Of a stretch of DNA of 64,000 nucleotides, positions 8,679 to 17,692 are shown piece by piece. The notes beneath the pieces were generated by a model. The model was not told the DNA's origin. It saw only the letters and a program-made list of their open reading frames with translations, and did not search any database. Numbering within the stretch: position 1 is the stretch's first letter; each line of letters starts with the position of its first letter. Source of the stretch: Bacillus sp. FJAT-25509 (GTDB lineage Bacteria; Bacillota; Bacilli; Bacillales; Bacillaceae_G). The position numbers and the translations under genes were made by a program. The DNA is taken from contig NZ_LJIZ01000038.1 of NCBI RefSeq assembly GCF_001420605.1, positions 62,001 to 126,000 of the forward strand. Direction: 5' to 3'.

Positions 8679-8694
8679 GTCTATAACCTGCCTT

Positions 8695-8769
8695 TTATGA
8701 ATGAATTGATACAATTAAGATTGCAAATAAAATAAATAGAGCACTGATTAAAATTTCAATGATCCTCAT
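8695..8769 (-). CDS. 24-residue hydrophobic peptide gene
   Basis: On the minus strand a strong ribosome site (AGGAGTGATAAC) precedes ATG and 24 codons encoding a nearly uninterrupted hydrophobic helix flanked by Arg/Glu and a His-Ser tail. It sits directly upstream of the metallophosphoesterase gene and its stop overlaps that gene's leader. It could be a small membrane peptide or a translated leader; no family is recognised. Support is the ribosome site plus the clean membrane helix. Confidence 0.45.
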   Translation of the reverse strand: MRIIEILISALFILFAILIVSIHS

Positions 8770-8851
8770 GTTATCACTCCTCGAAAACAGTTTAAGCTAC
8801 CTTTGTTACATGAACGTGACAAAATAACATAATTGAACGGAGGAATTAAAA

Positions 8852-9496
8852 ATCAATATTCTAATCGCTGATGATGAAAAAGATATGTTAAAGATCTTAC
8901 AGGCCTATTTCAAAAAGGAAGGATATACCGTTTTCTTAGCAGAAGACGGAGAACGAGCGATCGAAATCTTTTATAGCGAAAAAATTGATTTAGCTATTTT
9001 AGATTGGATGATGCCTTATAGTAGTGGGATTGATGTGTGTAAAGAAATAAAGAAAAACGGTGAAACAAAAGTATTAATGCTTACAGCTAAAAGTGAAGAT
9101 GAGGACGAACTACAAGCTCTAAAACTTGGGGCTGACGATTATGTAAGAAAGCCATTCCATCCGGGGGTCCTGATTACTAGAGCTAAAAAATTACTAAAAG
9201 AGGAACATCTTATTGTAATTGATCATATAAAAGTAGATTTTAAAGGTAAAATTGCATTTAAAAACGAAGAAAATTTAAATTTAACGAAAAAAGAAATTGA
9301 TTTATTAAGCTGTTTTGTTCGTAATCGAGGAAACATCTTGTCACGTGAGGATTTGTTAGTTAATGTATGGGGTATTGATTATGATGGAGATGATCGAACG
9401 GTGGATACCCATATAAGAAGATTAAGAGAAAAAATAGGAGAAGATCTTATTCAAACACATCGAGGTTTAGGATACAGTCTTAGAAAAGAAAAATGA
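8852..9496 (+). CDS. OmpR-family response regulator with apparent ATC start
   Basis: Receiver domain (acidic pair DD at 7-8, phosphoacceptor D51 in LAILDWMMP, K in LMLTAKSED) followed by a winged-helix DNA-binding domain (LTKKEIDLLSCFVRN, RTVDTHIRRLREKI, GLGYSL). The natural N-terminus, by homology MNILIADDEKDM, would begin at ATC 8852, placed 8 bases after a perfect GGAGG. No ATG, GTG or TTG occurs there. The first standard start is ATG 8885, which would remove strand 1 and both acidic residues. So either ATC is used, or there is a sequence change in the start codon. It overlaps the kinase gene by 4 bases (ATGA), a classic two-component operon. Confidence 0.8.
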   Translation: MNILIADDEKDMLKILQAYFKKEGYTVFLAEDGERAIEIFYSEKIDLAILDWMMPYSSGIDVCKEIKKNGETKVLMLTAKSEDEDELQALKLGADDYVRKPFHPGVLITRAKKLLKEEHLIVIDHIKVDFKGKIAFKNEENLNLTKKEIDLLSCFVRNRGNILSREDLLVNVWGIDYDGDDRTVDTHIRRLREKIGEDLIQTHRGLGYSLRKEK

Positions 9497-10878
9497 ATCG
9501 ATTAGGAAGAAAAATATCGATAGCAATTACCGTATGTATTCTTTTTGTTTTTATTTTTTATCTAATTATCAATTCATATTTATTACCTAAATATTACTTA
9601 TTTCAGATGAAAAATAGAGTGCATGACCTTTCAACAGCGATAAACAAGATGACAATGGCTGAGTTTAAACAATCAATTAATCAATTGGAACAAAAAAATA
9701 ATGTAACAATCGCTTATGAACCAATACAGTCCAATTTAGACGAGTTTAATGGATTATTAAAAGATAATTTATATCAAAAAAGGGTAACGTTAAATAAATT
9801 TTGGGTTACAGAAGAAACATTAAAACAAGTTAAAAGTGGTAAGAGAATTAGTAAAATCTACGATCAAGGTAAGTTGAAATCTAGTTTTTTAGTCGATTTT
9901 ATTCAAAAGGATCATGTATTTATTGTAGTTGGTGTCTCGATTGTTTATTTAAGTGATGCTGTTCAAATCGTAAATAAGTTTACCTTTTATATTATGATTT
10001 TCTTGATTTTAATACTGATTTTAATGGTTTGGATTTGGTCAAAAAAAATAACAGATCCATTGAAAGAGTTAAAAGATATTTCAAAAGAAATTGCTCAATT
10101 AGAATTTAAAAAGGCAAAAATTTCAACAAATGATGAAATCGAAGAACTTGCTAAAAGTATAAACGAAATGAGTGACAAATTGAGGATTGCCCATGATGAT
10201 TTAAATCAGCGGAATGCTAATTTAAAAACGTTTATTTCAGATATTTCTCATGAACTTAAAACTCCCCTAGCTCTAATCAAAGCTTATTCTGCAGGCATTA
10301 AAGACGGTATAGATGACGGAACCTATGTTGATACAATCATTAAACAAACAGATCAAATAAACCGTTTAATCGATAAATTATTAGAGTTATCAAGAATTGA
10401 ACGTGAAATATTCCATATAGAACAATTTGACTTAATTCAGCTTTTTGATTCTAGCTTGGAAAACTTCGAAATCGAATTGAACCAAAATAATATAATCATA
10501 AAAAAAGAATATATTAAAAAGAATCAACTTAATATTGAAGTAGATCGGGACCAAATTGAGAAAGTATTTAATAATTTAATTAGTAATGCAATTAAATATA
10601 CAAAAAATCCGGTAATAACCATTAAGATTTACGAGGAAAATGAGGAAATTGTATTCAGCATTAAAAATGAAACAAATCTTAAAAATTCCACTCAAATTAA
10701 GCAAATCTGGGAACCGTTTTATGTTATGGAGGCTTCCCGAAATAAACATTTAACAGGAACAGGCTTAGGTCTAGCGATTGTAAAATCGATTTTAAACCGT
10801 CATCAGTTAAAACATGATGTGAAATTAATAGATGGAAATATTCAATTTTCAATTCATTTTCCAAAACCCTTACAGTAG
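9493..10878 (+). CDS. sensor histidine kinase (two-membrane-segment, HAMP)
   Basis: A 461-residue kinase partnering the regulator just upstream. Membrane segments are at about residues 8-32 and 164-183, enclosing an extracytoplasmic sensor of about 130 residues. A HAMP domain follows (SKKITDPLKELKDIS...), then a dimerisation domain with phosphoacceptor H253 in DISHELKTPLALIKAYS. The ATPase domain has N-box FNNLISNAIKYT and G-box GTGLGLAIV. The signal is unknown. The neighbourhood (metallophosphoesterase, L,D-transpeptidase, glucosaminidase) hints at envelope control, but this is inference. Confidence 0.88.
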   Translation: MNRLGRKISIAITVCILFVFIFYLIINSYLLPKYYLFQMKNRVHDLSTAINKMTMAEFKQSINQLEQKNNVTIAYEPIQSNLDEFNGLLKDNLYQKRVTLNKFWVTEETLKQVKSGKRISKIYDQGKLKSSFLVDFIQKDHVFIVVGVSIVYLSDAVQIVNKFTFYIMIFLILILILMVWIWSKKITDPLKELKDISKEIAQLEFKKAKISTNDEIEELAKSINEMSDKLRIAHDDLNQRNANLKTFISDISHELKTPLALIKAYSAGIKDGIDDGTYVDTIIKQTDQINRLIDKLLELSRIEREIFHIEQFDLIQLFDSSLENFEIELNQNNIIIKKEYIKKNQLNIEVDRDQIEKVFNNLISNAIKYTKNPVITIKIYEENEEIVFSIKNETNLKNSTQIKQIWEPFYVMEASRNKHLTGTGLGLAIVKSILNRHQLKHDVKLIDGNIQFSIHFPKPLQ

Positions 10879-10893
10879 AGTAAGGGTTTTTAA
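10862..10893 (+). terminator. rho-independent terminator
   Basis: AAACCCTTAC / GTAAGGGTTT stem with a 6-base loop and T tail, overlapping the last codons of the kinase gene. Confidence 0.8.
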
Positions 10894-11017
10894 TTTTCTT
10901 CTTAGTTGTAACATGGAAGCCATAAACCATTTTTAAGAGAATGGAAATTTATTTTAATAGAAGTGCCGCTTAATCTATGAAAACTTACAAGATAAGAACT
11001 TCTCGTGGTTTTTTCAT

Positions 11018-11353
11018 TTATTGATGAATAACGACACCTGTGCCTATTGGAACCATCGAAGATAATTCAAGTACATCCTTATTGAACATTCGAATACAAC
11101 CATGTGAAACAAAGTGACCAATTGTTGCAGGATTATCAGTTCCATGAATTCCGTAATGTGGAGCGGAAAGTCCCATCCATAGTACCCCAAAAGGTCCACC
11201 AGGATTTGGATCTTTATTAATAATTGTATAAGTTCCTGTAGGAGTAGGAGTAAGCATTTTTCCTACACCAATTGGGTAAGTTTTAAGCAGAGTGTTTCCG
11301 TCGAAAAGTTTTAGCTGGCGGTTTGATGTAGAAATGTAGATCCAATTAGTCAT
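11018..11353 (-). CDS. single-domain L,D-transpeptidase (YkuD fold)
   Basis: A 111-residue protein consisting only of the YkuD catalytic domain. The signature [20 protein letters not shown] supplies the catalytic His and Cys (SHGCIR). These enzymes form 3-3 peptidoglycan cross-links or attach proteins to peptidoglycan. There is no signal peptide and no LysM domain, unlike B. subtilis YkuD. Such short forms occur in Bacillus and are thought to act in spore peptidoglycan or be exported in another way. ATG start with GGAGTTG upstream on the minus strand. Confidence 0.85.
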   Translation of the reverse strand: MTNWIYISTSNRQLKLFDGNTLLKTYPIGVGKMLTPTPTGTYTIINKDPNPGGPFGVLWMGLSAPHYGIHGTDNPATIGHFVSHGCIRMFNKDVLELSSMVPIGTGVVIHQ

Positions 11354-11551
11354 TTTATCAACTCCAGTTTTTAACTATCGTATGAAGAAACTTTAATAGT
11401 TGTTAAATACAAGAAGGGTAATAGAATATATGAATTTTTAAATAGAAAAAATAGACAGATTCGATTACTTTTCTACTAATTCCTTAGTACCAAGATTGGA
11501 GCATATGAATACTCTATAGGACAAGCATTTTAAGGAGAGGATTAGTCTATA

Positions 11552-12193
11552 GTGTCTAATACAATTAAATATTTTCAATATGCCCAAGAAGTTTCAAAAA
11601 AAATTGGCTGGTTAACTGAAGTGATTTATACTCAATGGCAAGTAGAAACAGCACATTTTACGTCTAAAAATTTTAAGAAAAATAACAATATTGCAGGTCA
11701 AACGTGGTATCCAGGTTTACCACTTAGTAGTAGAGGAACTGCTAGACCTAAAAATGAAGGTGGATATTATATAAAATATAATGATCCAGTTCAGGGCTAT
11801 GTTGATTTTATTTTAAGTAATCCACGATACAGTGAAGTGAAAACTTACAAAACTGCTAATGAGCAATTTAAAGCAATTGCTGCAGCAGGATGGGCAGTAG
11901 ATCCTAATTATGCAGATGTGCTCATCTCGGTAAATAATGCAAATATTAAAAATGGATTATATAAAAGGATTATTCAAATTGAGTTATATCCTTATAAGGG
12001 AGTCTTAAAAAAAGGTTCGAGGGGAGTACAAGTAAAGAAAATTCAAGAAAAAATAGGCGTTAAAGTGGATGGAATTTTCGGTATCCTAACTGAAAATGCA
12101 GTTAAAGAGTTTCAAAGAAAAAATGATTTAGTAGTAGATGGAATTGTTGGGGTAAAAACATGGGGGAAACTTTTCAATCCAACAAATCTATAA
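11552..12193 (+). CDS. glucosaminidase-like protein with C-terminal peptidoglycan-binding domain
   Basis: 213 residues. The N-terminal part (residues 1-140; ITGWLTEVIYTQWQVETAHFTS-type helix, NNNIAGQTW, DPVQGYVDFILSNPRYSEV, AGWAVDPNYADVLISV) matches the beta-N-acetylglucosaminidase/lysozyme-like FlgJ fold. The C-terminal 60 residues are a PG_binding_1 domain (LKKGSRGVQVKKIQEKIGVKVDGIFG...NDLVVDGIVGVKTWG). No signal peptide is visible, so it may act in the mother cell on spore wall, or be released by lysis as with phage endolysins. GTG start; AAGGAGAGG is about 11 bases upstream. Followed by a terminator. Confidence 0.8.
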   Translation: MSNTIKYFQYAQEVSKKIGWLTEVIYTQWQVETAHFTSKNFKKNNNIAGQTWYPGLPLSSRGTARPKNEGGYYIKYNDPVQGYVDFILSNPRYSEVKTYKTANEQFKAIAAAGWAVDPNYADVLISVNNANIKNGLYKRIIQIELYPYKGVLKKGSRGVQVKKIQEKIGVKVDGIFGILTENAVKEFQRKNDLVVDGIVGVKTWGKLFNPTNL

Positions 12194-12213
12194 AATATTG
12201 AATTTTTTATTAA

Positions 12214-12246
12214 GTGAACCTGTATGATTTTAAATACAGGTTTATT
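12214..12246 (+). terminator. rho-independent terminator
   Basis: AACCTGTAT / ATACAGGTT stem around an AT loop, then T-rich sequence, just after the glucosaminidase-like gene. Confidence 0.75.
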
Positions 12247-12331
12247 AACATTAACCATAATACATAAAAGGGTTTGAAAGTATTTTATAGAAAAGGTTAA
12301 CTATAACTATCATTAGAAAAGGAGAACGAAA

Positions 12332-12748
12332 GTGGAAATTAGAAATGCGGATCTGAATGATTGTGAATCAGTCGTAATTCTGGATTCACAAATTATTGGA
12401 AGCAGAATGAGGGAAAATCAAATTACACTATCAATTGAAGAAAATCGATGCATAGTTTGTGAATTGAATGGAAGTATAGTAGGTTTTATGATTTATCATA
12501 AATTTTTCTTTGGACATTTATTTATTGATTTAATAATTGTTTCACCAAACATGAGGAGGATTGGTATAGCAAAAAATCTCATGAAATATGTTGAAGTTTT
12601 TTCAGAAAAGAAATTATTTTCATCTACAAATAAATCAAATATCCAAATGCAAAAAGTATTTCAATCTTTAGGATATATTGAAAGTGGACTTATCGATAAT
12701 TTGGATGAAGGGGATCCTGAAATTATTTATGTTAAATTAATAGATTAA
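12332..12748 (+). CDS. GNAT-family N-acetyltransferase
   Basis: A 138-residue acetyltransferase. The family's motif A is seen as LIIVSPNMRRIGIAKNLMKYVE (acetyl-CoA pyrophosphate loop R-x-x-G-I-A). A preceding strand GFMIYHKFFFGHLFIDL and the later FQSLGYIESG segment complete the fold. The acceptor substrate cannot be told. GTG start with AAGGAGAACG upstream. Confidence 0.8.
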   Translation: MEIRNADLNDCESVVILDSQIIGSRMRENQITLSIEENRCIVCELNGSIVGFMIYHKFFFGHLFIDLIIVSPNMRRIGIAKNLMKYVEVFSEKKLFSSTNKSNIQMQKVFQSLGYIESGLIDNLDEGDPEIIYVKLID

Positions 12749-13089
12749 ACGATATTTTCGGCATTAATTTTTTAAACAAGAATAAAAATAATTTTATTAC
12801 CCCAAATATCATTAACCACTTCCAATTACCCATCTTCAATTCAAATGTAATCTCATCTGATTCTCAATCTTATAATCATTTCATAGATTAATTTAAAAAG
12901 TGTAATATTATTTACAATAATTAAGAAAAAGTGTGTAAGAAGTCCTGACAGAATAATTAGTCTGTTACTTTAGGCTAATCAATTTAAAAAAAATTTAAAT
13001 ACATTCTTCCTGTTATTCTATTTTTCAATGCATGATGAATAGTAATAATATATAAATGCTCCAATTATATCATTACAAGGAGTGGAAAT
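12749..13089. other. non-coding gap
   Basis: Very AT-rich. I see no open frame with a ribosome site and no convincing hairpin. The promoter of the gene at 13090 must lie here, but I cannot pick it with confidence. Confidence 0.5.
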
Positions 13090-13530
13090 ATGGATTTTAA
13101 AAGGGAATTCATCTTAAAAACAAAAGCAATATATAAAGAAACTGTTACAGAAAATATGGCATACAGTAAGATGTGTGAAAAATTTGAATCTTATTTTGTA
13201 GATTTAAAGGAGTCTTTAAAAAAGGAAATTGAAGTTTCGAATGGTGAATTTGATATTATGATTGATAAAGATAGTTTGATTGAGGTCTTATTAAATCAAA
13301 GAGAGTTATTAATTACGATTGATGACTCTGGAGTAGTAGTTAGTATTAAATATTTTGATGAAGTGCAAAATGAACAGGTTGAAAATAAGATTGATATAAT
13401 TGAATATGATGGTGGGGCATATAAGAGTCAAGTATTTCAATCACCTATTACTAGAAATATAATCGATAATTATTTAGCAATTGCATTTAGAGATGATTTA
13501 GAGAAGTGTTTTGAAAGTTATAGTGAATGA
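13090..13530 (+). CDS. hypothetical acidic protein, 146 aa
   Basis: A soluble protein with many Glu/Asp, no signal peptide or membrane segment, and no family I recognise. The ATG is preceded by AAGGAGTGG. The N-terminal third is helical and rich in Lys/Glu, and the centre alternates hydrophobic residues as in beta strands (ELLITIDDSGVVVSIKYFDEV). It lies between an acetyltransferase gene and a convergent GyrI-like gene, with a shared terminator beyond. Confidence 0.55.
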   Translation: MDFKREFILKTKAIYKETVTENMAYSKMCEKFESYFVDLKESLKKEIEVSNGEFDIMIDKDSLIEVLLNQRELLITIDDSGVVVSIKYFDEVQNEQVENKIDIIEYDGGAYKSQVFQSPITRNIIDNYLAIAFRDDLEKCFESYSE

Positions 13531-13578
13531 TAAACTGCTTAATTTAAAAGTGATATGTTACAGGTAACTAATTGTAAG

Positions 13579-13609
13579 TCTAGAGCTTGGAAAATCCAAG
13601 CTCTTTTAG
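13579..13609. terminator. bidirectional terminator
   Basis: Arms AGAGCTTGG / CCAAGCTCT with loop AAAAT, T residues on the right. Placed between convergent genes. Confidence 0.8.
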
Positions 13610-13615
13610 TTTTGT

Positions 13616-14242
13616 CTATCGCTCTTCCACTTGAAACCTTAAAACAGTTTTCAATTTATCAGGTTGAGTTTTTCTTGCATCAGAAATATAGATTTCCTTA
13701 TGTGTTTTTTGAACTCTTTGTAGATTATTCTCCGTGCAGAACTCTTCCATTAATTTAAAAGTTCGTGGTTCGTCATCATAACTTCCGATATGCATGGTTT
13801 GAACACATAAGCCTTCAGTAATCGATTCGAGTTTTACGTTTGCTAACAGTGGATTTTTCTTTTTTTGTTTAAGTTGATCTAAAATGATGTATGTTAAATC
13901 TTCTGTAACAAAGTCAGGTTGTCTAATCATTAATTTATATAGAAGATGTTCTTTGTTTAAATAGTCTAGTTTTCGGCCTTCTTCATCTAAATCCCATACT
14001 CCTTCAAGAGGGAAGACTGTGTAATCAAAGTAACCTTCTGGAACTATCCCTTTTTTAGGCAACATTTTAATTGCATATGCTAAAGAATAAAGTGCTTCTA
14101 CATTTTCTTTAAATAATTCATTATTTGGATTCCCTTTGCCTTCAATCGTTATATATTTAAAGGCTGGTATATTAATTTTACTAGGCTTACTTTTTGGTAA
14201 ATAAATTTCTTTTAAACTTTTTCTCCACTCGAGTTTACTCAC
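13616..14242 (-). CDS. GyrI-like small-molecule-binding protein
   Basis: A 208-residue protein of the stand-alone GyrI-like (SOUL/AraC effector-binding fold) family. The motifs are IPAFKYITIEGKGNPN near the start, DYTVFPLEGVWD in the middle, and LCVQTMHIGSYDDEPRTFKLMEEFC with KTHKEIYISDAR in the second half. Relatives bind hydrophobic small molecules and some hydrolyse cyclopropanoid genotoxins. Its position next to lexA may be coincidental. ATG with GGGAG upstream on the minus strand. Confidence 0.8.
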   Translation of the reverse strand: MSKLEWRKSLKEIYLPKSKPSKINIPAFKYITIEGKGNPNNELFKENVEALYSLAYAIKMLPKKGIVPEGYFDYTVFPLEGVWDLDEEGRKLDYLNKEHLLYKLMIRQPDFVTEDLTYIILDQLKQKKKNPLLANVKLESITEGLCVQTMHIGSYDDEPRTFKLMEEFCTENNLQRVQKTHKEIYISDARKTQPDKLKTVLRFQVEER

Positions 14243-14300
14243 TAAAAAAACTCCCTTAAATTATAAGTTAGTGTAGTTTGAATATGCTTATTAAAAATAA

Positions 14301-14330
14301 AAAGCAATCACATAAATATGTCATTGCTCT
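14301..14330 (-). terminator. lexA terminator
   Basis: AGCAAT...ACATA / TATGT...ATTGCT forms an interrupted stem. On the minus strand it is followed by T-rich sequence, directly after the lexA stop. Confidence 0.6.
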
Positions 14331-14338
14331 TAAAAGGT

Positions 14339-14986
14339 TTAATGATATGTACGATAAACTCCTATTACTTTTCCTAAAATTGATACTTGTTTTAATAAAA
14401 TTGGAAACAGAGCATCATTTTCGGGTTGAAGTCTAAAATGGTCGCTTTCTTTATAGAAGCGCTTTACGGTAGCTTCACTATCTTCAGTCATGGCAACTAC
14501 AATTTCTCCATTTTCAGCAGTGAATTGTTTTTTAACGATTACAAGATCGCCATTCATAATACCAGCATTGATCATACTATCTCCTTCTACACGTAACATA
14601 AAAACTTGTTCGTTAGATGGAGCAACAGAAGTCGGTAAAGGGAAATATTCTTCTACGTTTTCGACTGCAGTAATTGGAATCCCGGCAGTTACTTTACCGA
14701 TTACAGGAATGTTAATAATATCGTTATAGATTTCAGAGTATGATGCTTGTACTTCATTCACAACCGTAGCTGTATCGCCAAGAATCTCGATTGCACGCGG
14801 TTTCGTAGGGTCTCTTCGAATATAGCCTTTTTGTTCTAGTCTCTCTAAATGACCATGCACTGTAGAGCTTGAAGCTAAACCAACAGCCTCAGCAATCTCT
14901 CGAACTGAAGGTGGATAACCTTTAATTTTTACTTCGTCTTTAATATAAGCTAAAATTTCTGCTTGCCTTTTCGATAGTTTGTTCAT
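14339..14986 (-). CDS. lexA: LexA, SOS transcriptional repressor
   Basis: A 215-residue LexA, close to the usual Bacillus length. The N-terminal winged helix ([20 protein letters not shown], then [33 protein letters not shown]) binds SOS boxes. The C-terminal self-cleaving peptidase carries the scissile Ala101-Gly102, nucleophile S137 (VEGDSM) and K175 (ATVKRF). RecA filaments trigger cleavage after DNA damage. ATG with a GGGGGAA ribosome site. Divergent from the yneB-type gene, with two LexA-like boxes between them, as in B. subtilis, but the yneA cell-division inhibitor gene normally found there is absent. Confidence 0.97.
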   Translation of the reverse strand: MNKLSKRQAEILAYIKDEVKIKGYPPSVREIAEAVGLASSSTVHGHLERLEQKGYIRRDPTKPRAIEILGDTATVVNEVQASYSEIYNDIINIPVIGKVTAGIPITAVENVEEYFPLPTSVAPSNEQVFMLRVEGDSMINAGIMNGDLVIVKKQFTAENGEIVVAMTEDSEATVKRFYKESDHFRLQPENDALFPILLKQVSILGKVIGVYRTYH

Positions 14987-15012
14987 TTGAATTTCCCCCT
15001 TGCCTATAAAGT

Positions 15013-15546
<534 letters not shown>

Positions 15547-15643
15547 AAAAATTTAAATATCTGTGGAAATCTTTTAAATACAATATATATTCCTATAATA
15601 CAGGGAGAGTAATTTTTAATTTTATACAATTATTAATTAATGA

Positions 15644-16354
<711 letters not shown>

Positions 16355-16621
16355 AGAAAATTTAGAGATTGTAATTTAATAGTATATCAGTTAGCTATTC
16401 CTAATAAACAAAAAGAAATACATAATATAATTTAAATAGAATTTTTCCTAATGATTAAAAGATTTAGAATATCTTAACCTAGTATCAATGTAATACCTGA
16501 TATGTTTATAAAGTACTGACATCAAGTTTTGTTACTGACATGATGAGCCTCCTTTTACATTTTATTTTATTTGTATAAAATCGGTGAGTTCTGCACTGTT
16601 AAATTGTGACAAAAAATCGTA
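16355..16621. other. gap with truncated minus-strand gene start
   Basis: AT-rich. On the minus strand a strong ribosome site (AAAAGGAGGCTCATC) precedes ATG at 16541, but the frame closes after 11 codons (MSVTKLDVSTL), so this looks like a gene start left by a deletion. Nothing else is supported. Confidence 0.4.
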
Positions 16622-16891
16622 TTACGGGGTGCCAGGGAAAAGGAGCGAGTTAATAAAGAGCAGCGTCATCTCGAATGTGTCAATCGATATCACATTTAAA
16701 AGCCATAAAAGGATCTAGCCAACAAAGACAGGTCCAATCCTACGACCTAATGCTGATTCAACCTCCTAGACTAATACTTGATCGGGATAAGTACGCATAA
16801 ATAACACAATAACAAGCGTGACCTTAGACGTACCTAAAATAAACTTGATTCCTACCATCCATGCGTCTCTGACAACCGATTTACTAATCAT
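16622..16891 (-). pseudogene. GerAB-type spore germination permease relic
   Basis: Read on the minus strand, one frame of 90 codons gives RDAWMVGIKF, VTLVIVLFMRTYPDQVLV-stop-EVESALGRRIGPVFVG-stop-ILLWLLNV, and finally LLFPGTP. The order DAW, a membrane segment, RYPDQ-like, E..LGR.IG and LL-P-TP is that of the N-terminal third of GerAB/GerKB endospore-germination permeases (APC superfamily). Two in-frame stops and the missing ends show it is dead. A second GerAB relic lies at 49037, so germination genes were present on both sides of the sugar locus. Confidence 0.55.
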
Positions 16892-16901
16892 AAGGGGGGA
16901 T

Positions 16902-16943
16902 TATGAGTAAATTAAACCCTATCACTTGGGAATTGATAAAGTA
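16902..16943 (+). other. truncated gene start (13 codons)
   Basis: AAGGGGGGATT precedes ATG and MSKLNPITWELIK, then a stop. The N-terminal NPITWE(V/L)I motif is reminiscent of hydantoinase-B/oxoprolinase-like proteins. The coding sequence ends just before the 80-bp repeat. Weak evidence from a very short stretch. Confidence 0.25.
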
Positions 16944-16955
16944 AGAAAATCGCAA

Positions 16956-17038
16956 CGATAAAATTTTGTTATGGTTACCATAATGACTTTTGATTTTACA
17001 TTAAAGTCGCAAAAACCTAAAGTTTTAAAAGTAAGATA
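16956..17038. repeat. 80-bp dispersed repeat, copy A
   Basis: First of three related non-coding sequences (others at about 34763-34845 and 54963-55043). Shared parts are a GATAAAATTTTG-like lead, the perfect palindrome TTATGGTTACCATAA (16969-16983), a TTGATTTTACA-like block, and an AAAGTTTTAA(A/T)A-like end. The copies differ by scattered substitutions and small indels, so they are old. Each lies between a broken or absent gene and the start of a functional module. Confidence 0.7.
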
Positions 17039-17093
17039 CTTTAATTACTCTATTTATACAAGATTTTCTGTCTTAACATTGTAAATACGAAAT

Positions 17094-17124
17094 ATCCTGA
17101 CGTTACCCCAATCAGGATTTTTAA
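17094..17124 (+). terminator. terminator-like hairpin
   Basis: ATCCTGA / TCAGGAT stem followed by T residues. The gene it served is gone. It now insulates the next promoter-operator region from upstream transcription. Confidence 0.6.
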
Positions 17125-17164
17125 ATATATTGGGTTGACCCATCAACCCAATATATTTTATAAT
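17123..17164 (+). promoter_or_regulatory. promoter overlapped by a perfect 16-bp inverted repeat
   Basis: Arms AAATATATTGGGTTGA (17123-17138) and its exact complement (17143-17158) flank CCCA. The nested core is TGGGTTGACCCA. A -35-like TTGACC (17135-17140) and -10-like TATAAT (17159-17164), 18 bases apart, overlap the repeat, as expected for a repressor operator. It faces the GH31 gene, 530 bases away. A similar GGGTTGACCC repeat follows the GH31 gene at 22155, and the gntR promoter contains AGGTTGACTCT. The GntR/UTRA protein is the natural candidate regulator (inference). Confidence 0.55.
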
Positions 17165-17692
17165 GGAATTGTAAGAAAATTCCATCTATTAATTAGAAGA
17201 GAGGATTGGATGGATCTTATATTTGAAATAAAACAGAAAATGCATACCAGTAGGCAATAAGGGCATTAAAAATTAAAAAGGCAACGAAGGGCTAAATTGA
17301 TTGATCATGACAGCACATCCATCTAACATTCATCGGAATATATTTCTCAATCTTAAATTCCCCCTATCAATATAGATTTTACGCAATCTTTTATTATATC
17401 AAATTCCATTTCTCATTATACGAAAACCAAAAATTAAGGCTCTATGAAGGTCTTACCTAATTACGCTTATATATTTAAATATAAAATATATAAAAAAATA
17501 TAGAAGGGTTGTGAAGGTAAAAAAAGTTATCCATCAATAGGACAAATTGCACGTTTTTGTGAGTTTTAAGGGGGTGTCTTTCTATTCTTCCAATTGGATT
17601 CATCAGGAATTGTAAAAGCTACCGAGCCATACGAAGAATTAAAGACAATCGGAATTTCATTTTCAGAAGACCACTACAATCGGAGGTAGAAT
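17165..17692. other. gap upstream of GH31 gene
   Basis: No complete gene. Short coding-like remnants may exist (for example 17541-17688 on the plus strand, reading GQIARF and later IVKATEPYEELKTIGISFSEDHY), but they are broken and I cannot name them. If the promoter at 17123-17164 serves the GH31 gene, this would be a long leader. Confidence 0.35.
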
